A stretch of DNA of 64,000 bases. It comes from Pseudomonas multiresinivorans (GTDB taxonomy: Bacteria > Pseudomonadota > Gammaproteobacteria > Pseudomonadales > Pseudomonadaceae). Both the position numbers and the translations under genes were made by a program. Shown piece after piece: positions 9,114-19,036 of this stretch (the stretch's first letter is position 1; each line of letters opens with the position of its first letter). The stretch is taken from positions 2,852,001 through 2,916,000 of the forward strand of contig NZ_CP048833.1 of the NCBI RefSeq assembly GCF_012971725.1, read 5' to 3'. Under the pieces are notes generated by a model that made no database searches, was not told where the DNA came from, and was given only the letters and a program-made list of their open reading frames with translations.

Positions 9114-9797
9114 ATGCACGACAAGGCCAGGCGCCTGCAGAAGGCACGCTCGCCGGCGGGCGACCCGCGTTACGGCGAACGCTTGCCGCCGGGACAGGTG
9201 CTGACCGAGCGCTTCCCGATTCTCCATGAAGGCGAGGTGCCGGAGTACGAACGTGAAACCTGGCGCCTGCGGCTCACCGGCGCGTTGTCTTGGCAAAATC
9301 CTGGGCCGCAATCGCTGGAGCTGAGCCTCGACGACCTGCTGGCGCTGCCGCAGCGCGAGCTGGTCTGCGACATCCATTGCGTCACGCGCTGGTCGAAGTT
9401 CGATACCGCGTGGCGTGGCGTGCACCTGGCCGATCTGCTCGATCATTACGGCGTGGCGCCGGCCGGGCAGTTCGTCATGGCCCATGCCGACCACGACTAC
9501 GAGACCAACCTGCCGCTGGCAGAACTGCTGCGTCCGGACAGCCTGCTCGCCACGCACTACGCCGGCGAACCGCTGACCCCGGTGCATGGCTGGCCGCTGC
9601 GGCTGGTGATCGCCGGGCGCTACTTCTGGAAGAGCGCGAAGTGGTTGCGCGAGCTGAAATTCAGCGACACCGACCGGCCCGGGTTCTGGGAGCGAAACGG
9701 CTTCCACAACGAAGCCGACCCGTTCCGCGAGGAGCGATTCTCCGGCGCGGCGCTGGATATTCCCGAGGATGAATGGACGCGAAAAGCCTTCGACTGA
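9114..9797 (+). CDS. Sulfite-oxidase-like molybdopterin oxidoreductase, cytoplasmic (YuiH-type)
   Basis: A 227-residue protein of the oxidoreductase molybdopterin-binding (sulfite oxidase/MsrP) family. The conserved CDIHCVTRWSKFD segment supplies the Mo-coordinating cysteine (C89 from this start). TWRGVHLADLL, HGWPLRLVI and YFWKSAKWLRELKF are family signatures. No twin-arginine or Sec signal is present, unlike MsrP, so a cytoplasmic role is likely. An earlier in-frame ATG at 9081 overlaps the binding-protein gene. The ATG at 9114 has GAGGG eight bases upstream and is preferred. Co-transcription with the ABC importer (12-base gap) suggests it oxidises a product of the imported ligand. The substrate is unknown. 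Confidence 0.85.
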   Translation: MHDKARRLQKARSPAGDPRYGERLPPGQVLTERFPILHEGEVPEYERETWRLRLTGALSWQNPGPQSLELSLDDLLALPQRELVCDIHCVTRWSKFDTAWRGVHLADLLDHYGVAPAGQFVMAHADHDYETNLPLAELLRPDSLLATHYAGEPLTPVHGWPLRLVIAGRYFWKSAKWLRELKFSDTDRPGFWERNGFHNEADPFREERFSGAALDIPEDEWTRKAFD

Positions 9798-10166
9798 AGG
9801 CATGCACTGTTGACCTGGCAACACTGGCCGATGTTGCTCGGCGAACACCGTAACTGGTTATAACCAAAGCATTTTTTATTCGTTTAAAAGCATTCTGCCA
9901 CTAGCTAGGATGACGCCTTCCCCATCGGGTCAGGGATGACCCGCGATACCGAGAGCCGCGCCTTTTCGCTCATCACGAAGAGAGACCGGCCGTGACACCT
10001 GGAGCGTTTTCCCGAGCACTGTTTTCTCCACCCTGAGGGGAACAGTCGCTCGCGGTTTCCGGACTTCCGACACCAACCGCTCAAGTCAAAAGAACCCAAA
10101 AAGCGGAGTTCCGGACTCGCCGCCAACGGCGAGTGGCGCTCTTTAAGCGAGACAGGAGTATTTCGC
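9798..10166. promoter_or_regulatory. Promoter region of TonB receptor with palindrome TGGTTATAACCA
   Basis: The perfect 12-bp palindrome TGGTTATAACCA lies at 9855-9866, followed by an AT-rich stretch (ATTTTTTATTCGTTTAAAAG, 9871-9890) that probably contains the promoter. GGTTATAA also occurs at about 24494, upstream of the SfnR-like gene, so a shared regulator (a LysR-type such as CysB is one possibility) is conceivable. No coding frame or terminator is evident in the remaining bases. Confidence 0.45.
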
Positions 10167-12548
<2,382 letters not shown>

Positions 12549-12569
12549 TCCGCTCTTTTGAAAATCCAG

Positions 12570-12586
12570 GGGCCGCATCGCGGCCC
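12570..12586 (+). other. Intercistronic hairpin between TonB receptor and APC permease
   Basis: GGGCCGC (12570-12576) pairs with GCGGCCC (12580-12586) across a three-base loop. No T-tract follows, so it is more likely an mRNA-processing or attenuating stem than a full terminator. The downstream permease is probably partly co-transcribed. Confidence 0.5.
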
Positions 12587-12608
12587 TTACTACTTCCGGA
12601 GCCGATTC

Positions 12609-13985
12609 ATGGCTGACAACTTCGCCGCTGACAAGCCGGCCGGCCCGCGCCGGCACCTGGGCGCCGTCCACGCGCTGCTGCTGACGCTGGGCATGGTGAT
12701 CACCAGCGACATTCTCAAGACCGCGCCTACCGTGGCGCTCAACGTCGGCCAGGAGCACTTCTACCTGGTGTGGATTCTCGGCGGCTTGCTGTCGATGGTC
12801 GGTGCCCTGTGCTACGTGGAGATGGCCTCGGCTTTCGCCCATCCCGGTGGCGACTACCACTTCCTCGAACGCGCCTACGGCCAGCGGGTGGGCTTCCTGT
12901 TCGCCTGGTCGCGCTTCGCCATCCTGCATACCGGCTGGATCGCGCTGATGGCCTTCCTCTTCGCCGATCACTTCAGCGCCTTGCTCGGCCTCGGCCAGTT
13001 GGGCAACGTACTGCTGGCCGGTGGATTGGTTGCCGCGCTGGTGGCGTTGAATCTCATCGGCTGGCGGGTGAGCTTCGGCACCCAGGCCGGCCTGGTGGTA
13101 CTGGTCGCTGCCGGCTTTCTGGGGATCGTCGGTGCCGGCCTGTGGCTGGAGTGGCGCGGCTTCGTGCCGCCCGTTGCGCCGCCGGTGGAGCCGGAGCAGG
13201 TTGGCGTGGCCGGATTTTCCGCCGCGCTGATCTACGTTTTCCTCGCCTTCGGTGGCTGGAGCGATGCGGCCACGCTGTCGGCCGAACTGCGCGACAACCG
13301 CCGGGGCATCTTCACTGCCATGCTCGGCGCGCTGGCGGCCCTGCTGCTGATCTATCTGGCGCTGAACTGGGCCTTCATTCGCGGGCTGGGTTTCGATGGC
13401 CTCGCCGCCAGCGGTGCGCCGGCGCTGGAACTTCTCGGGCTGGCCTTCGGCGCGCCGGGTATCGGCCTGATCATGGCAGTGGTGGTGGTATCCGCCGTCG
13501 CCAGCATCAACTCCACGCTGATCGTCGGCAGCCGTACCACCTACGCCGCCGCCAGCGATGTGCCGGCGCTGCGGGTGCTCGGCCGCTGGGACGTGCGCCA
13601 CGGCGTACCGCGCGCCGCACTGCTGGCCGAAGGGCTGGTGGCGCTGCTGTTGATCGCGGTCGGCGGCTGGAGCGGCCACGGCTTCAACACCATGGTGGAG
13701 TACATGACACCGGTGTACTGGCTGTTCCTCAGCCTGAGCAGCGTGGCGCTGATCGTCCTGCGCCGCCGCCACCCGGAAGTGCCCCGGCCGATCCGCGTGC
13801 CGCTCTACCCGTGGCTGCCGCTGGGCTTCCTCGCGGTGTGCCTGTACATGCTGTATTCCAGCGTCGCCTTTGTCGGCTGGGGCGCGCTGCTCGGTGTGGG
13901 TGTACTGGCGCTGGGCGCGGTGCTGCAACTGCTGCTGCGTTCGCGCACGGCGCTGTCTGCCAGCTGGCAGGAGGAGGGCGCCTGA
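12609..13985 (+). CDS. APC-superfamily amino-acid/polyamine permease
   Basis: A 458-residue inner-membrane protein with about twelve hydrophobic segments. The first helix holds the APC signature (HALLLTLGMVITSDILKTAPTVALNVG), followed by YVEMASAFAHPGGDYHFLERAYG. The start is set at the ATG at 12609, with CGGAG eight bases upstream. A slightly longer open frame from 12558 runs through the hairpin and is not credible. It shares direction with the TonB receptor upstream and overlaps the DUF3574-like gene downstream by one base, so the three form a probable operon for import of an amino-acid-like or amine compound. Confidence 0.88.
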   Translation: MADNFAADKPAGPRRHLGAVHALLLTLGMVITSDILKTAPTVALNVGQEHFYLVWILGGLLSMVGALCYVEMASAFAHPGGDYHFLERAYGQRVGFLFAWSRFAILHTGWIALMAFLFADHFSALLGLGQLGNVLLAGGLVAALVALNLIGWRVSFGTQAGLVVLVAAGFLGIVGAGLWLEWRGFVPPVAPPVEPEQVGVAGFSAALIYVFLAFGGWSDAATLSAELRDNRRGIFTAMLGALAALLLIYLALNWAFIRGLGFDGLAASGAPALELLGLAFGAPGIGLIMAVVVVSAVASINSTLIVGSRTTYAAASDVPALRVLGRWDVRHGVPRAALLAEGLVALLLIAVGGWSGHGFNTMVEYMTPVYWLFLSLSSVALIVLRRRHPEVPRPIRVPLYPWLPLGFLAVCLYMLYSSVAFVGWGALLGVGVLALGAVLQLLLRSRTALSASWQEEGA

Positions 13986-14443
13986 TGCGCGGGAAACGCT
14001 TGTGGCGCAATGGCGCCATCGTCGTGTTGCTGGCAGCGCTGATCGGCCTGTGGTTGAACGAGCCGGCAGCCAATAGCGCCAGCGGTGGCGAAGCCATCGG
14101 CCGGCGCATGCTGCGCACCGAGCTGTACCTGGAAGCGGTGGAACTGTCGCAGTGGGAGGACTTCCTCGCCCGCGAGGTGACGCCGCGCTTCCCCGATGGC
14201 CTGAGTTGGCTCGACCTGCATGGCCAGTGGCGCGGCCCCAGCGGCGGGCCGGAGAAGCTGCCGTCGCGGATGCTGATCCTCATCCACGCCGACAACCCCT
14301 ACACCCGCCAGGCCCTGGCGCAGATCGGCGCGGACTTCAAGCAGCGCTTCGGTACCGCCGTGCTGCAGGTCAGCAGCCCGGTGCGCGCCCGCGACCCGGA
14401 CTGGACGCCGCAGCGCCTGGACAACCCTCAGTTGTCGCGCTGA
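13985..14443 (+). CDS. DUF3574-like membrane-anchored protein
   Basis: A 152-residue protein with an N-terminal anchor (IVVLLAALIGLWL, about 12-24) and a periplasmic domain. RTELYLEA..., DFLAREVTPRFPDGLSWLDLHGQW, LILIHAD and IGADFKQRFG match the DUF3574 pattern. Its start overlaps the permease stop by one base (TGATG). A second copy with the same core (RTELYFALG, FLDQEVTPRFPDGFTAYDAYGQW) is the lipoprotein at 15294. DUF3574 function is unknown. The 3' end overlaps the convergent spermidine synthase gene by 16 bases. Confidence 0.82.
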   Translation: MRGKRLWRNGAIVVLLAALIGLWLNEPAANSASGGEAIGRRMLRTELYLEAVELSQWEDFLAREVTPRFPDGLSWLDLHGQWRGPSGGPEKLPSRMLILIHADNPYTRQALAQIGADFKQRFGTAVLQVSSPVRARDPDWTPQRLDNPQLSR

Positions 14444-15294
14444 AGCCCGGCCTCGATCAGGTCGAGCATGTAGCGCGGCAGGGCGAACGCCGCCTGGTGT
14501 ACCTCGGGGGTGTAGTAGCGGGTCACCAGGCCGCTTTTCGCAAAGCGCTGGCGCAGGGTTTCCAGGTCGGTGCGGCGAACCTTCTCGCTGTTCGACGCCC
14601 AGCCGAAGGCCATGCTGCCGCCGATGTAGGTCGGCACCGCGGCATGGAAGAAACCCCAGTCGGCGAAGTTGTCCGCCAGCCGCCGCGCCGTGCCGCCCAG
14701 TTCCTCAGGCTGGAGGAAGGGCACGCCATTCTGCGTGGCAAGGATACCGCTGGCGCCCAGGCGTTGCTGGCAGTTGCGGTAGAAGGCGTCGGTGAACAGG
14801 CTTGCCGCGGGGCCGCCCGGATCAGTCGAGTCGCAGAGGATCAGGTCGAAACTCTCGCGGCTCTGCGCCAGGTATTCCAGGCCGTCGGCGTAGATCAACC
14901 GCAGGCGCGGATCGTCCAGCGCGCCGGCCGAGTGATTCGGCAGCAGCTCGCGGCACAGCTCGACCACCTGCGGGTCGATCTCCACCGCGACGATTTCCTC
15001 GATACCGGCATGCCGCACGATCTCCCGCAGGATGCCGCCATCGCCCACGCCGATCACCAGCACGCGGCGCACTGCGCCATGGGCGAGGATCGGCACATGG
15101 GCGAGCATCTCGTGGTAGACGAACTCGTCCGCCTCGGTGGTCTGCACCACGCCATCCAGCGTCAGCACGCGGCCGAAGAGTCGATTGCGGAATACCTGCA
15201 CGGCCTGTTGGCCGGTGTTGCCCTGGTAGATCGGCTCATCGACGCTCAGCGCCTGCGCGTAACCCTCGTATAGCGTTTCGCGGAATTCGCTCAT
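14428..15294 (-). CDS. speE: Spermidine synthase family aminopropyltransferase
   Basis: A 288-residue polyamine synthase-like enzyme (transfers aminopropyl from decarboxylated S-adenosylmethionine to putrescine). Seen are the N-terminal YQGNTGQQAVQVFRN, LDGVVQTTEADEFVYHEMLAHVP, the nucleotide loop GVGDGG (82-87), VEIDPQVVELC, and the catalytic-region CDSTDPGGPA (154-163). The nucleotide loop is usually GGGDGG, so G83 to V is a substitution. The start is the ATG at 15294, overlapping the stop of the upstream DUF3574 lipoprotein by one base. An extension to 15360 would run through that gene in another frame. Confidence 0.9.
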   Translation of the reverse strand: MSEFRETLYEGYAQALSVDEPIYQGNTGQQAVQVFRNRLFGRVLTLDGVVQTTEADEFVYHEMLAHVPILAHGAVRRVLVIGVGDGGILREIVRHAGIEEIVAVEIDPQVVELCRELLPNHSAGALDDPRLRLIYADGLEYLAQSRESFDLILCDSTDPGGPAASLFTDAFYRNCQQRLGASGILATQNGVPFLQPEELGGTARRLADNFADWGFFHAAVPTYIGGSMAFGWASNSEKVRRTDLETLRQRFAKSGLVTRYYTPEVHQAAFALPRYMLDLIEAGLQRDN

Positions 15295-15752
15295 CAGAAG
15301 GACACCTGAGCCGGTTGCGACAGCCGCAGCACGGAAAGGTCGCCGGTGATGCGCTTCCACGCCAGGCGGATCGCCTCGATGTCCTGACCGCGCGCGGCAG
15401 TGTCTTCATGCAGGATGACGATGACCTTGGTGCTCAGCCGCTCCGGCGCCGGCGCGCCGTGGTCACGCCACTGGCCGTAGGCATCGTAGGCGGTGAAACC
15501 GTCCGGGAATCGCGGCGTTACTTCCTGGTCGAGGAATTGTCGCCAGCGCTGCTCGCTGATCTTCTCCTTGCCGTCCTCCTGCCCCAGCGCGAAATACAAC
15601 TCGGTGCGCAGCCACTGCGCCTGCGCCGGCCGCGTGGGGTCGCCCTGCAGAGTGGAAGTGGAAGGGTTGGTGGTATGGACAGAAGGAGCGGGCGGGGTGG
15701 CGCAGCCAAACAGCGCCAGGGCGAGGCTGGCGGCGAGCAGGTGGCGGAGCAT
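15294..15752 (-). CDS. DUF3574-like lipoprotein
   Basis: A 152-residue protein with a lipoprotein signal (lipobox LFGC, lipidated Cys at 17), then a short linker and a DUF3574-type domain: WLRTELYFALGQED, WRQFLDQEVTPRFPDGFTAYDAYGQW, VIVILHEDTAARGQDIEAIRLAWKR. It is translationally coupled to speE (TGATG overlap). It is a paralog of the protein at 13985, so two related envelope proteins bracket the spermidine synthase gene. Role unknown. Confidence 0.85.
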   Translation of the reverse strand: MLRHLLAASLALALFGCATPPAPSVHTTNPSTSTLQGDPTRPAQAQWLRTELYFALGQEDGKEKISEQRWRQFLDQEVTPRFPDGFTAYDAYGQWRDHGAPAPERLSTKVIVILHEDTAARGQDIEAIRLAWKRITGDLSVLRLSQPAQVSF

Positions 15753-16190
15753 AGGACTTCCTTGCGATGGGATGACAGTTGGACCAAACCGCCACTATAG
15801 AAGCTCGTCTGTTATTTCCTTAAATATTAAAAACGCATTCTCATATACCGGAATTCGAGACTCGTGAATTGCCATGGAAGCGCTCTAGGACGCGGATATC
15901 CGCCCGAAGCGAAGTTTTTGAGAGCTGGTTAGATTCAATATTCACTACGGTTCTTTGCTAAGCACTGGATGGGATATCCATGTTGCCGAAATTCACTTCG
16001 AGGGTTCTTTTAACGCCGTTAAAACGTCGCAATTGAAACCATGACGAACAACACCGCCATTATCGAATCAGAACCGAGAGAAGGCACGCCAGAAACCTCC
16101 GTTTCCCCGCCATCTTGTTCCGCCGCCGCGCCTTCCTAGAATCGGCCCCATTCGCAGCACTTCATTCCAATCGATTCAGGGAGCTCCACC
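15753..16190. other. Divergent intergenic region with GGATATCC palindromes
   Basis: Separates the DUF3574-speE operon from the Met-rich gene. An AT-rich run lies at 15805-15850. A perfect 12-bp palindrome GCGGATATCCGC is at 15892-15903, and a second GGATATCC (within ATGGGATATCCAT) is at 15969-15981. These could be operator half-sites for a shared regulator. No convincing small gene is visible. Confidence 0.4.
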
Positions 16191-16706
16191 ATGATGAACG
16201 CCATGCAGATGCCGATGAACACCAACGCCATGATGCCGATGATGGGCATGCCGATGATGATGGCGACCATGGAGTGCGAGATGCTCGACGACGGCATGAT
16301 GTGCCGCATGAAGCCGGCCATGGGCATGGAAATGGCCATGTTCCGCAACAGCGCCGAGATGATGGCGATGATGATGAACTGCGGCATGCCGATGATGATG
16401 CACTGCGGCAACCTGATGATGATGGGCATGTCCCAGCCCGCCATGGCCATGATGCCGATGATGGGCATGATGAACCCGATGATGTCGATGCCGATGATGG
16501 GTATGAACATGGGCATGCCCGCCATGAAGTGCATGATGGAGTGCTCCATGCAGGGCGACATGATGATGTGCAAGATGATGCCGATGCAGGGCATGAGCAT
16601 GGACATGCTGAAGAACTGCTGCATGCTGATGAACAAGATGATGGAGTGCGGCATGCCGATGATGATGAGCTGCAACGGCATGCCGATGATGTGCTGCACC
16701 TGCTGA
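16191..16706 (+). CDS. Methionine/cysteine-rich protein of two tandem repeats, function unknown
   Basis: This 171-residue protein has about 74 methionines (43%) and 14 cysteines, and no Val, Ile, Trp or Tyr. It is two tandem copies of one domain. Residues 27-74 align without gaps to 116-163 (offset 89), about 26 of 48 identical by eye, and MGMP at 18-21 matches 107-110. Each copy keeps four cysteines spaced C-x8-C-x25-C-x7-C (29/38/64/72 and 118/127/153/161) and ends with CGMPMMMxC. The N-terminus is not a signal peptide. AGGGAG lies seven bases before the ATG and a strong terminator follows the stop, so it is a real, probably monocistronic gene. Cu(I) binding or oxidant scavenging are possibilities from composition only. 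Confidence 0.88.
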   Translation: MMNAMQMPMNTNAMMPMMGMPMMMATMECEMLDDGMMCRMKPAMGMEMAMFRNSAEMMAMMMNCGMPMMMHCGNLMMMGMSQPAMAMMPMMGMMNPMMSMPMMGMNMGMPAMKCMMECSMQGDMMMCKMMPMQGMSMDMLKNCCMLMNKMMECGMPMMMSCNGMPMMCCTC

Positions 16707-16724
16707 TCGCTGGGTGCTGAAATG

Positions 16725-16765
16725 AAAAGGCCCGGTGGGGGAACCCGCCGGGCCTTTTGCTTTTT
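16725..16765. terminator. Bidirectional terminator after Met-rich gene and XRE-cupin gene
   Basis: AAAAGGCCCGGTGGG (16725-16739) pairs with CCCGCCGGGCCTTTT (16744-16758), a 15-bp stem with a GGAA loop. T-rich sequence follows on the plus strand, and the flanking A4/T4 serves the convergent gene ending at 16776. Confidence 0.92.
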
Positions 16766-16775
16766 GCCTGGCGAC

Positions 16776-17405
16776 TCAGTCCAGTCGTTCGGCGTAGGTG
16801 GTGACGAGGTAGGCGACGGCCTCGCTATCTGCCGGATTGCGGTAGCTGTGCGGCTGGTCGGCGTAGAACAGGATGGAGTCGCCGGTACCGAGGAGGAAGC
16901 GCTCCTCGTTCACGCTGATTTCCAGCACGCCCTGGGCGACTACCAGGTTTTCCTGGGTGCCCGGCGCATGGCCGGTGGAGTGTTCGGTGGCCAGGCCCTT
17001 CAGGCGCAGTTCGTAGAATTCCACCTGGCGCGAGACGTCGAAGGGGAACAGCGCGCGGCTGACGAAGGCGCCATCGCCGCTGACCAGGCGTTTGCTGTCG
17101 CGCGCGGGCAGCACGGCCACGCCTTCGAAGGCGCGGTCGTCGAGGAAGGCGGCAACCGAGACTTTCAGGCCCTGGGCGATCTTGCACAGCACCTTGATCG
17201 ACGGGACGCTACGGCCGGACTCGATCTGCGCGAGCATGGTGCGGCTTACGCCGCAGAGGCGGGCCAAGCCATCGAGGGAGAGGTTGCGCTTGGCGCGCAG
17301 GCGCAGCAGGTTGCTGGCAACCCGCTCGCCGATGGGGTCTTCGGTGGTGCCGGGCGTGGCGTCGAACTCCACGGCCGGCAGCTCCGTGGAAAGCGACAGG
17401 CCCAC
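16776..17405 (-). CDS. XRE-family regulator with C-terminal cupin domain
   Basis: A 209-residue cytoplasmic regulator. A Cro/CI-type helix-turn-helix spans about 27-82 (LRAKRNLSLDGLARLCGVSRTMLAQIESGRSVPSIKVL). A cupin_2 domain spans about 125-200 (GHAPGTQENLVVAQGVLEISV, LGTGDSILFYADQPHSYRNP). This architecture is common in regulators of amino-acid or amine metabolism, with the cupin as presumed ligand sensor. The start is GTG at 17405. It is preceded, three bases away, by a 53-codon gene in the same direction. It ends at the shared bidirectional terminator, convergent with the Met-rich gene, so no shared transcript is implied. Confidence 0.9.
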   Translation of the reverse strand: MGLSLSTELPAVEFDATPGTTEDPIGERVASNLLRLRAKRNLSLDGLARLCGVSRTMLAQIESGRSVPSIKVLCKIAQGLKVSVAAFLDDRAFEGVAVLPARDSKRLVSGDGAFVSRALFPFDVSRQVEFYELRLKGLATEHSTGHAPGTQENLVVAQGVLEISVNEERFLLGTGDSILFYADQPHSYRNPADSEAVAYLVTTYAERLD

Positions 17406-17408
17406 GGG

Positions 17409-17570
17409 TCAGGCCTCGCGGCGGCCGCTGTCGCGGCTCTGCTGGACGATCTGCAAGGCGTCGTAGCCGGCACGCTGCGCGTACAGCATCCACATCAGCT
17501 CAGCCTGGCAGCGTGCCTGACGGCGCGTGCGGTGGCGGGCGAGGTCGATGATGTTGTCGGTGCGATCCAT
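17409..17570 (-). CDS. Small basic protein of unknown function (53 aa)
   Basis: A 53-codon frame beginning MDRTDNIIDLARHRTRRQAR and ending SRDSGRREA, rich in Arg and Gln with a central MWMLYAQRAGYDALQIV segment. A GGAG-like GGAGCCGCC precedes the ATG. It sits immediately upstream of the XRE-cupin regulator with a three-base gap, so the pair is probably one transcript. I do not recognise it. Codon use resembles neighbours, which supports coding status. Confidence 0.6.
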   Translation of the reverse strand: MDRTDNIIDLARHRTRRQARCQAELMWMLYAQRAGYDALQIVQQSRDSGRREA

Positions 17571-17676
17571 GGCGGCTCCGAAAGGCTTTGAGACAAGCCG
17601 GTTGCGGTGAAGTTGGAGCTAGCCTAGCCGTGATTCTATTAGAACCAGAAATACTGAATTTGCATTTGGTAATTAC

Positions 17677-18423
17677 TTATTCAGCTATAAGCAGCCGCGA
17701 TGGGAAATCTGCCTGGACCGCCACCGACACCGCATCCGGCCGCCAGAATTCCTGGTCGAATTCCACCAGCAGGCCGTCCTCGGCGTAGTTCAGGCGCTCC
17801 AGCACCAGGTTGCTGGCGCCGGAGGCCAATTGCAGCAGCTCGGCCTGGTCATCGTTGACCGTGCCCAGGCGCAGGTTCAGCGTGCAGCGCGTCTGCACCT
17901 TGCCGAAGCGCTCGCGCAACAGCGTGGTCAACGAACGATCCAGCCGCGCATCCAGCAACTCCGGGCACCAGCTGGCGAGCAGGGTGTTGATCTCCACCAG
18001 CACCGGGCGGCCATCGATCAGGCGGCGGCGGTGCAGGCGGAAGACGGGTTCGTCCGGTGACGGCAGATTCATCCGCGCGGCCAGCCAGGCGCCGGCGCGG
18101 CGGCGTTCGGCGCTCAGGCATTCGGTGAGCGGCTCGCGGCCCTGCAGGCGCACGTAGTCCATGAAGCTGACCAGCCGCGTCGGGTCGTAGTCGATGCGCG
18201 GTGGGCTGAGGTACCAGCCGCGGCGGTTCTCGCGGTAGATCAGGCCCTCGGTTTCCAGCTGTTGCAGGGCCTGGCGCAAGGTCACTCGGGTGCATTCGAA
18301 GCGCTCGGCGAGGTCGCGCTCGGGCGGCAGTTTCTGCCCGGCGAGGAAGCGCCCCTGGGCGATGTCCGCGGCCAACTGGTCGCGGATGCGCGCGTAGTGC
18401 GGCGGGATGGCCTGGTAGAGCAT
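17677..18423 (-). CDS. GntR-family (HutC/UTRA) transcriptional regulator
   Basis: A 248-residue regulator with an N-terminal GntR winged helix (about 5-72: LPPERDLAERFECTRVTLRQALQQLETEGLIYRENRRGWYLSP) and a UTRA ligand-binding domain (about 95-240: FRLHRRRLIDGRPVLVEINTLL, LVLERLNYAEDGLLVEFDQEFWRPD). It is the last gene of the TonB receptor-pnuC-gntR run (eight-base gap to pnuC). The palindrome ATTGGTATATACCAAT at 24325-24340 upstream of the adjacent operon resembles HutC-type operators and is a likely target. The effector is unknown. Confidence 0.9.
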   Translation of the reverse strand: MLYQAIPPHYARIRDQLAADIAQGRFLAGQKLPPERDLAERFECTRVTLRQALQQLETEGLIYRENRRGWYLSPPRIDYDPTRLVSFMDYVRLQGREPLTECLSAERRRAGAWLAARMNLPSPDEPVFRLHRRRLIDGRPVLVEINTLLASWCPELLDARLDRSLTTLLRERFGKVQTRCTLNLRLGTVNDDQAELLQLASGASNLVLERLNYAEDGLLVEFDQEFWRPDAVSVAVQADFPSRLLIAE

Positions 18424-18431
18424 GGCGTTTC

Positions 18432-19025
18432 TCAGGAGTTGCCGGCCAGTGCCGGAGCGCTGGGCGGTTCGTCATGCAGCTCGCGCTGCCAGGCCAGCAG
18501 GCCGTAGATCGCCAGCACCACGAAGCCGGCGTAGAGCCCGGCGGTGAGGTACAGCGCCTTGTAGAGGAAGACCCCGGTGTAGAGCACGTCGAGGATGATC
18601 CACAGCCACCAGCTGGCGACGTATTTGCGCGCCGCCCAGAAGCTCGCCACCAGGCTGAAGGCGGTCAGCGCGGCGTCCATCCAGGGCAGGGCGGCGTCGG
18701 TGTGGGTGTGCATCGCCCAGCCCAGGGCGAAGGCCCCCACGGCACCGGCCAGGCAACTGGTGACAGCGGTGGAGAGGGGCAGGCGTTCGACGCGCACCTT
18801 GCCGTGGTCGCTGCCACCCTTGCTCCACTGCCACCAGCCGTAGAACTGCAGCACCACGAAGACCAGTTGCAGGAGCATGTCGGAGTAGAGCTTCACGCTG
18901 AAGAAGATCCAGGCGTAGAGCAGCACCGCCACCACGTTCACCGGCCAGCACCAGCGGATGCGCCTTGCAGTGAGCCAGACGCCGAGCACGTTGACGATCA
19001 CCGCGATGATTTCCAGAGCAGACAT
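18432..19025 (-). CDS. pnuC: PnuC-family vitamin transporter
   Basis: A 197-residue inner-membrane protein with seven hydrophobic segments. The PnuC signatures are seen: NVLGVWLTARRIRWCWPVNVVAVLLYAWIFF, LQFYGWWQWSKGG and the WWLWIILDVLYTGVFLYKALY helix. PnuC homologues facilitate uptake of nicotinamide riboside (PnuC), thiamin (PnuT) or riboflavin (PnuX), with trapping by a cytoplasmic kinase. Here it follows a TonB receptor by 11 bases and precedes a GntR regulator. The kinase-like protein at 22198 and the THI5-like protein at 23340 nearby make thiamin or a precursor at least as likely as nicotinamide riboside. Confidence 0.88.
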   Translation of the reverse strand: MSALEIIAVIVNVLGVWLTARRIRWCWPVNVVAVLLYAWIFFSVKLYSDMLLQLVFVVLQFYGWWQWSKGGSDHGKVRVERLPLSTAVTSCLAGAVGAFALGWAMHTHTDAALPWMDAALTAFSLVASFWAARKYVASWWLWIILDVLYTGVFLYKALYLTAGLYAGFVVLAIYGLLAWQRELHDEPPSAPALAGNS

Positions 19026-19036
19026 TCGCGCTTACC

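Noticed and set aside
16136..16699. 187-codon open frame on the minus strand opposite the Met-rich gene
   Set aside because: It exists only because repeated ATG codons read as CAT/ATC/TCA on the other strand. It has no ribosome binding site and its His/Ile/Met-rich product mirrors the sense gene.
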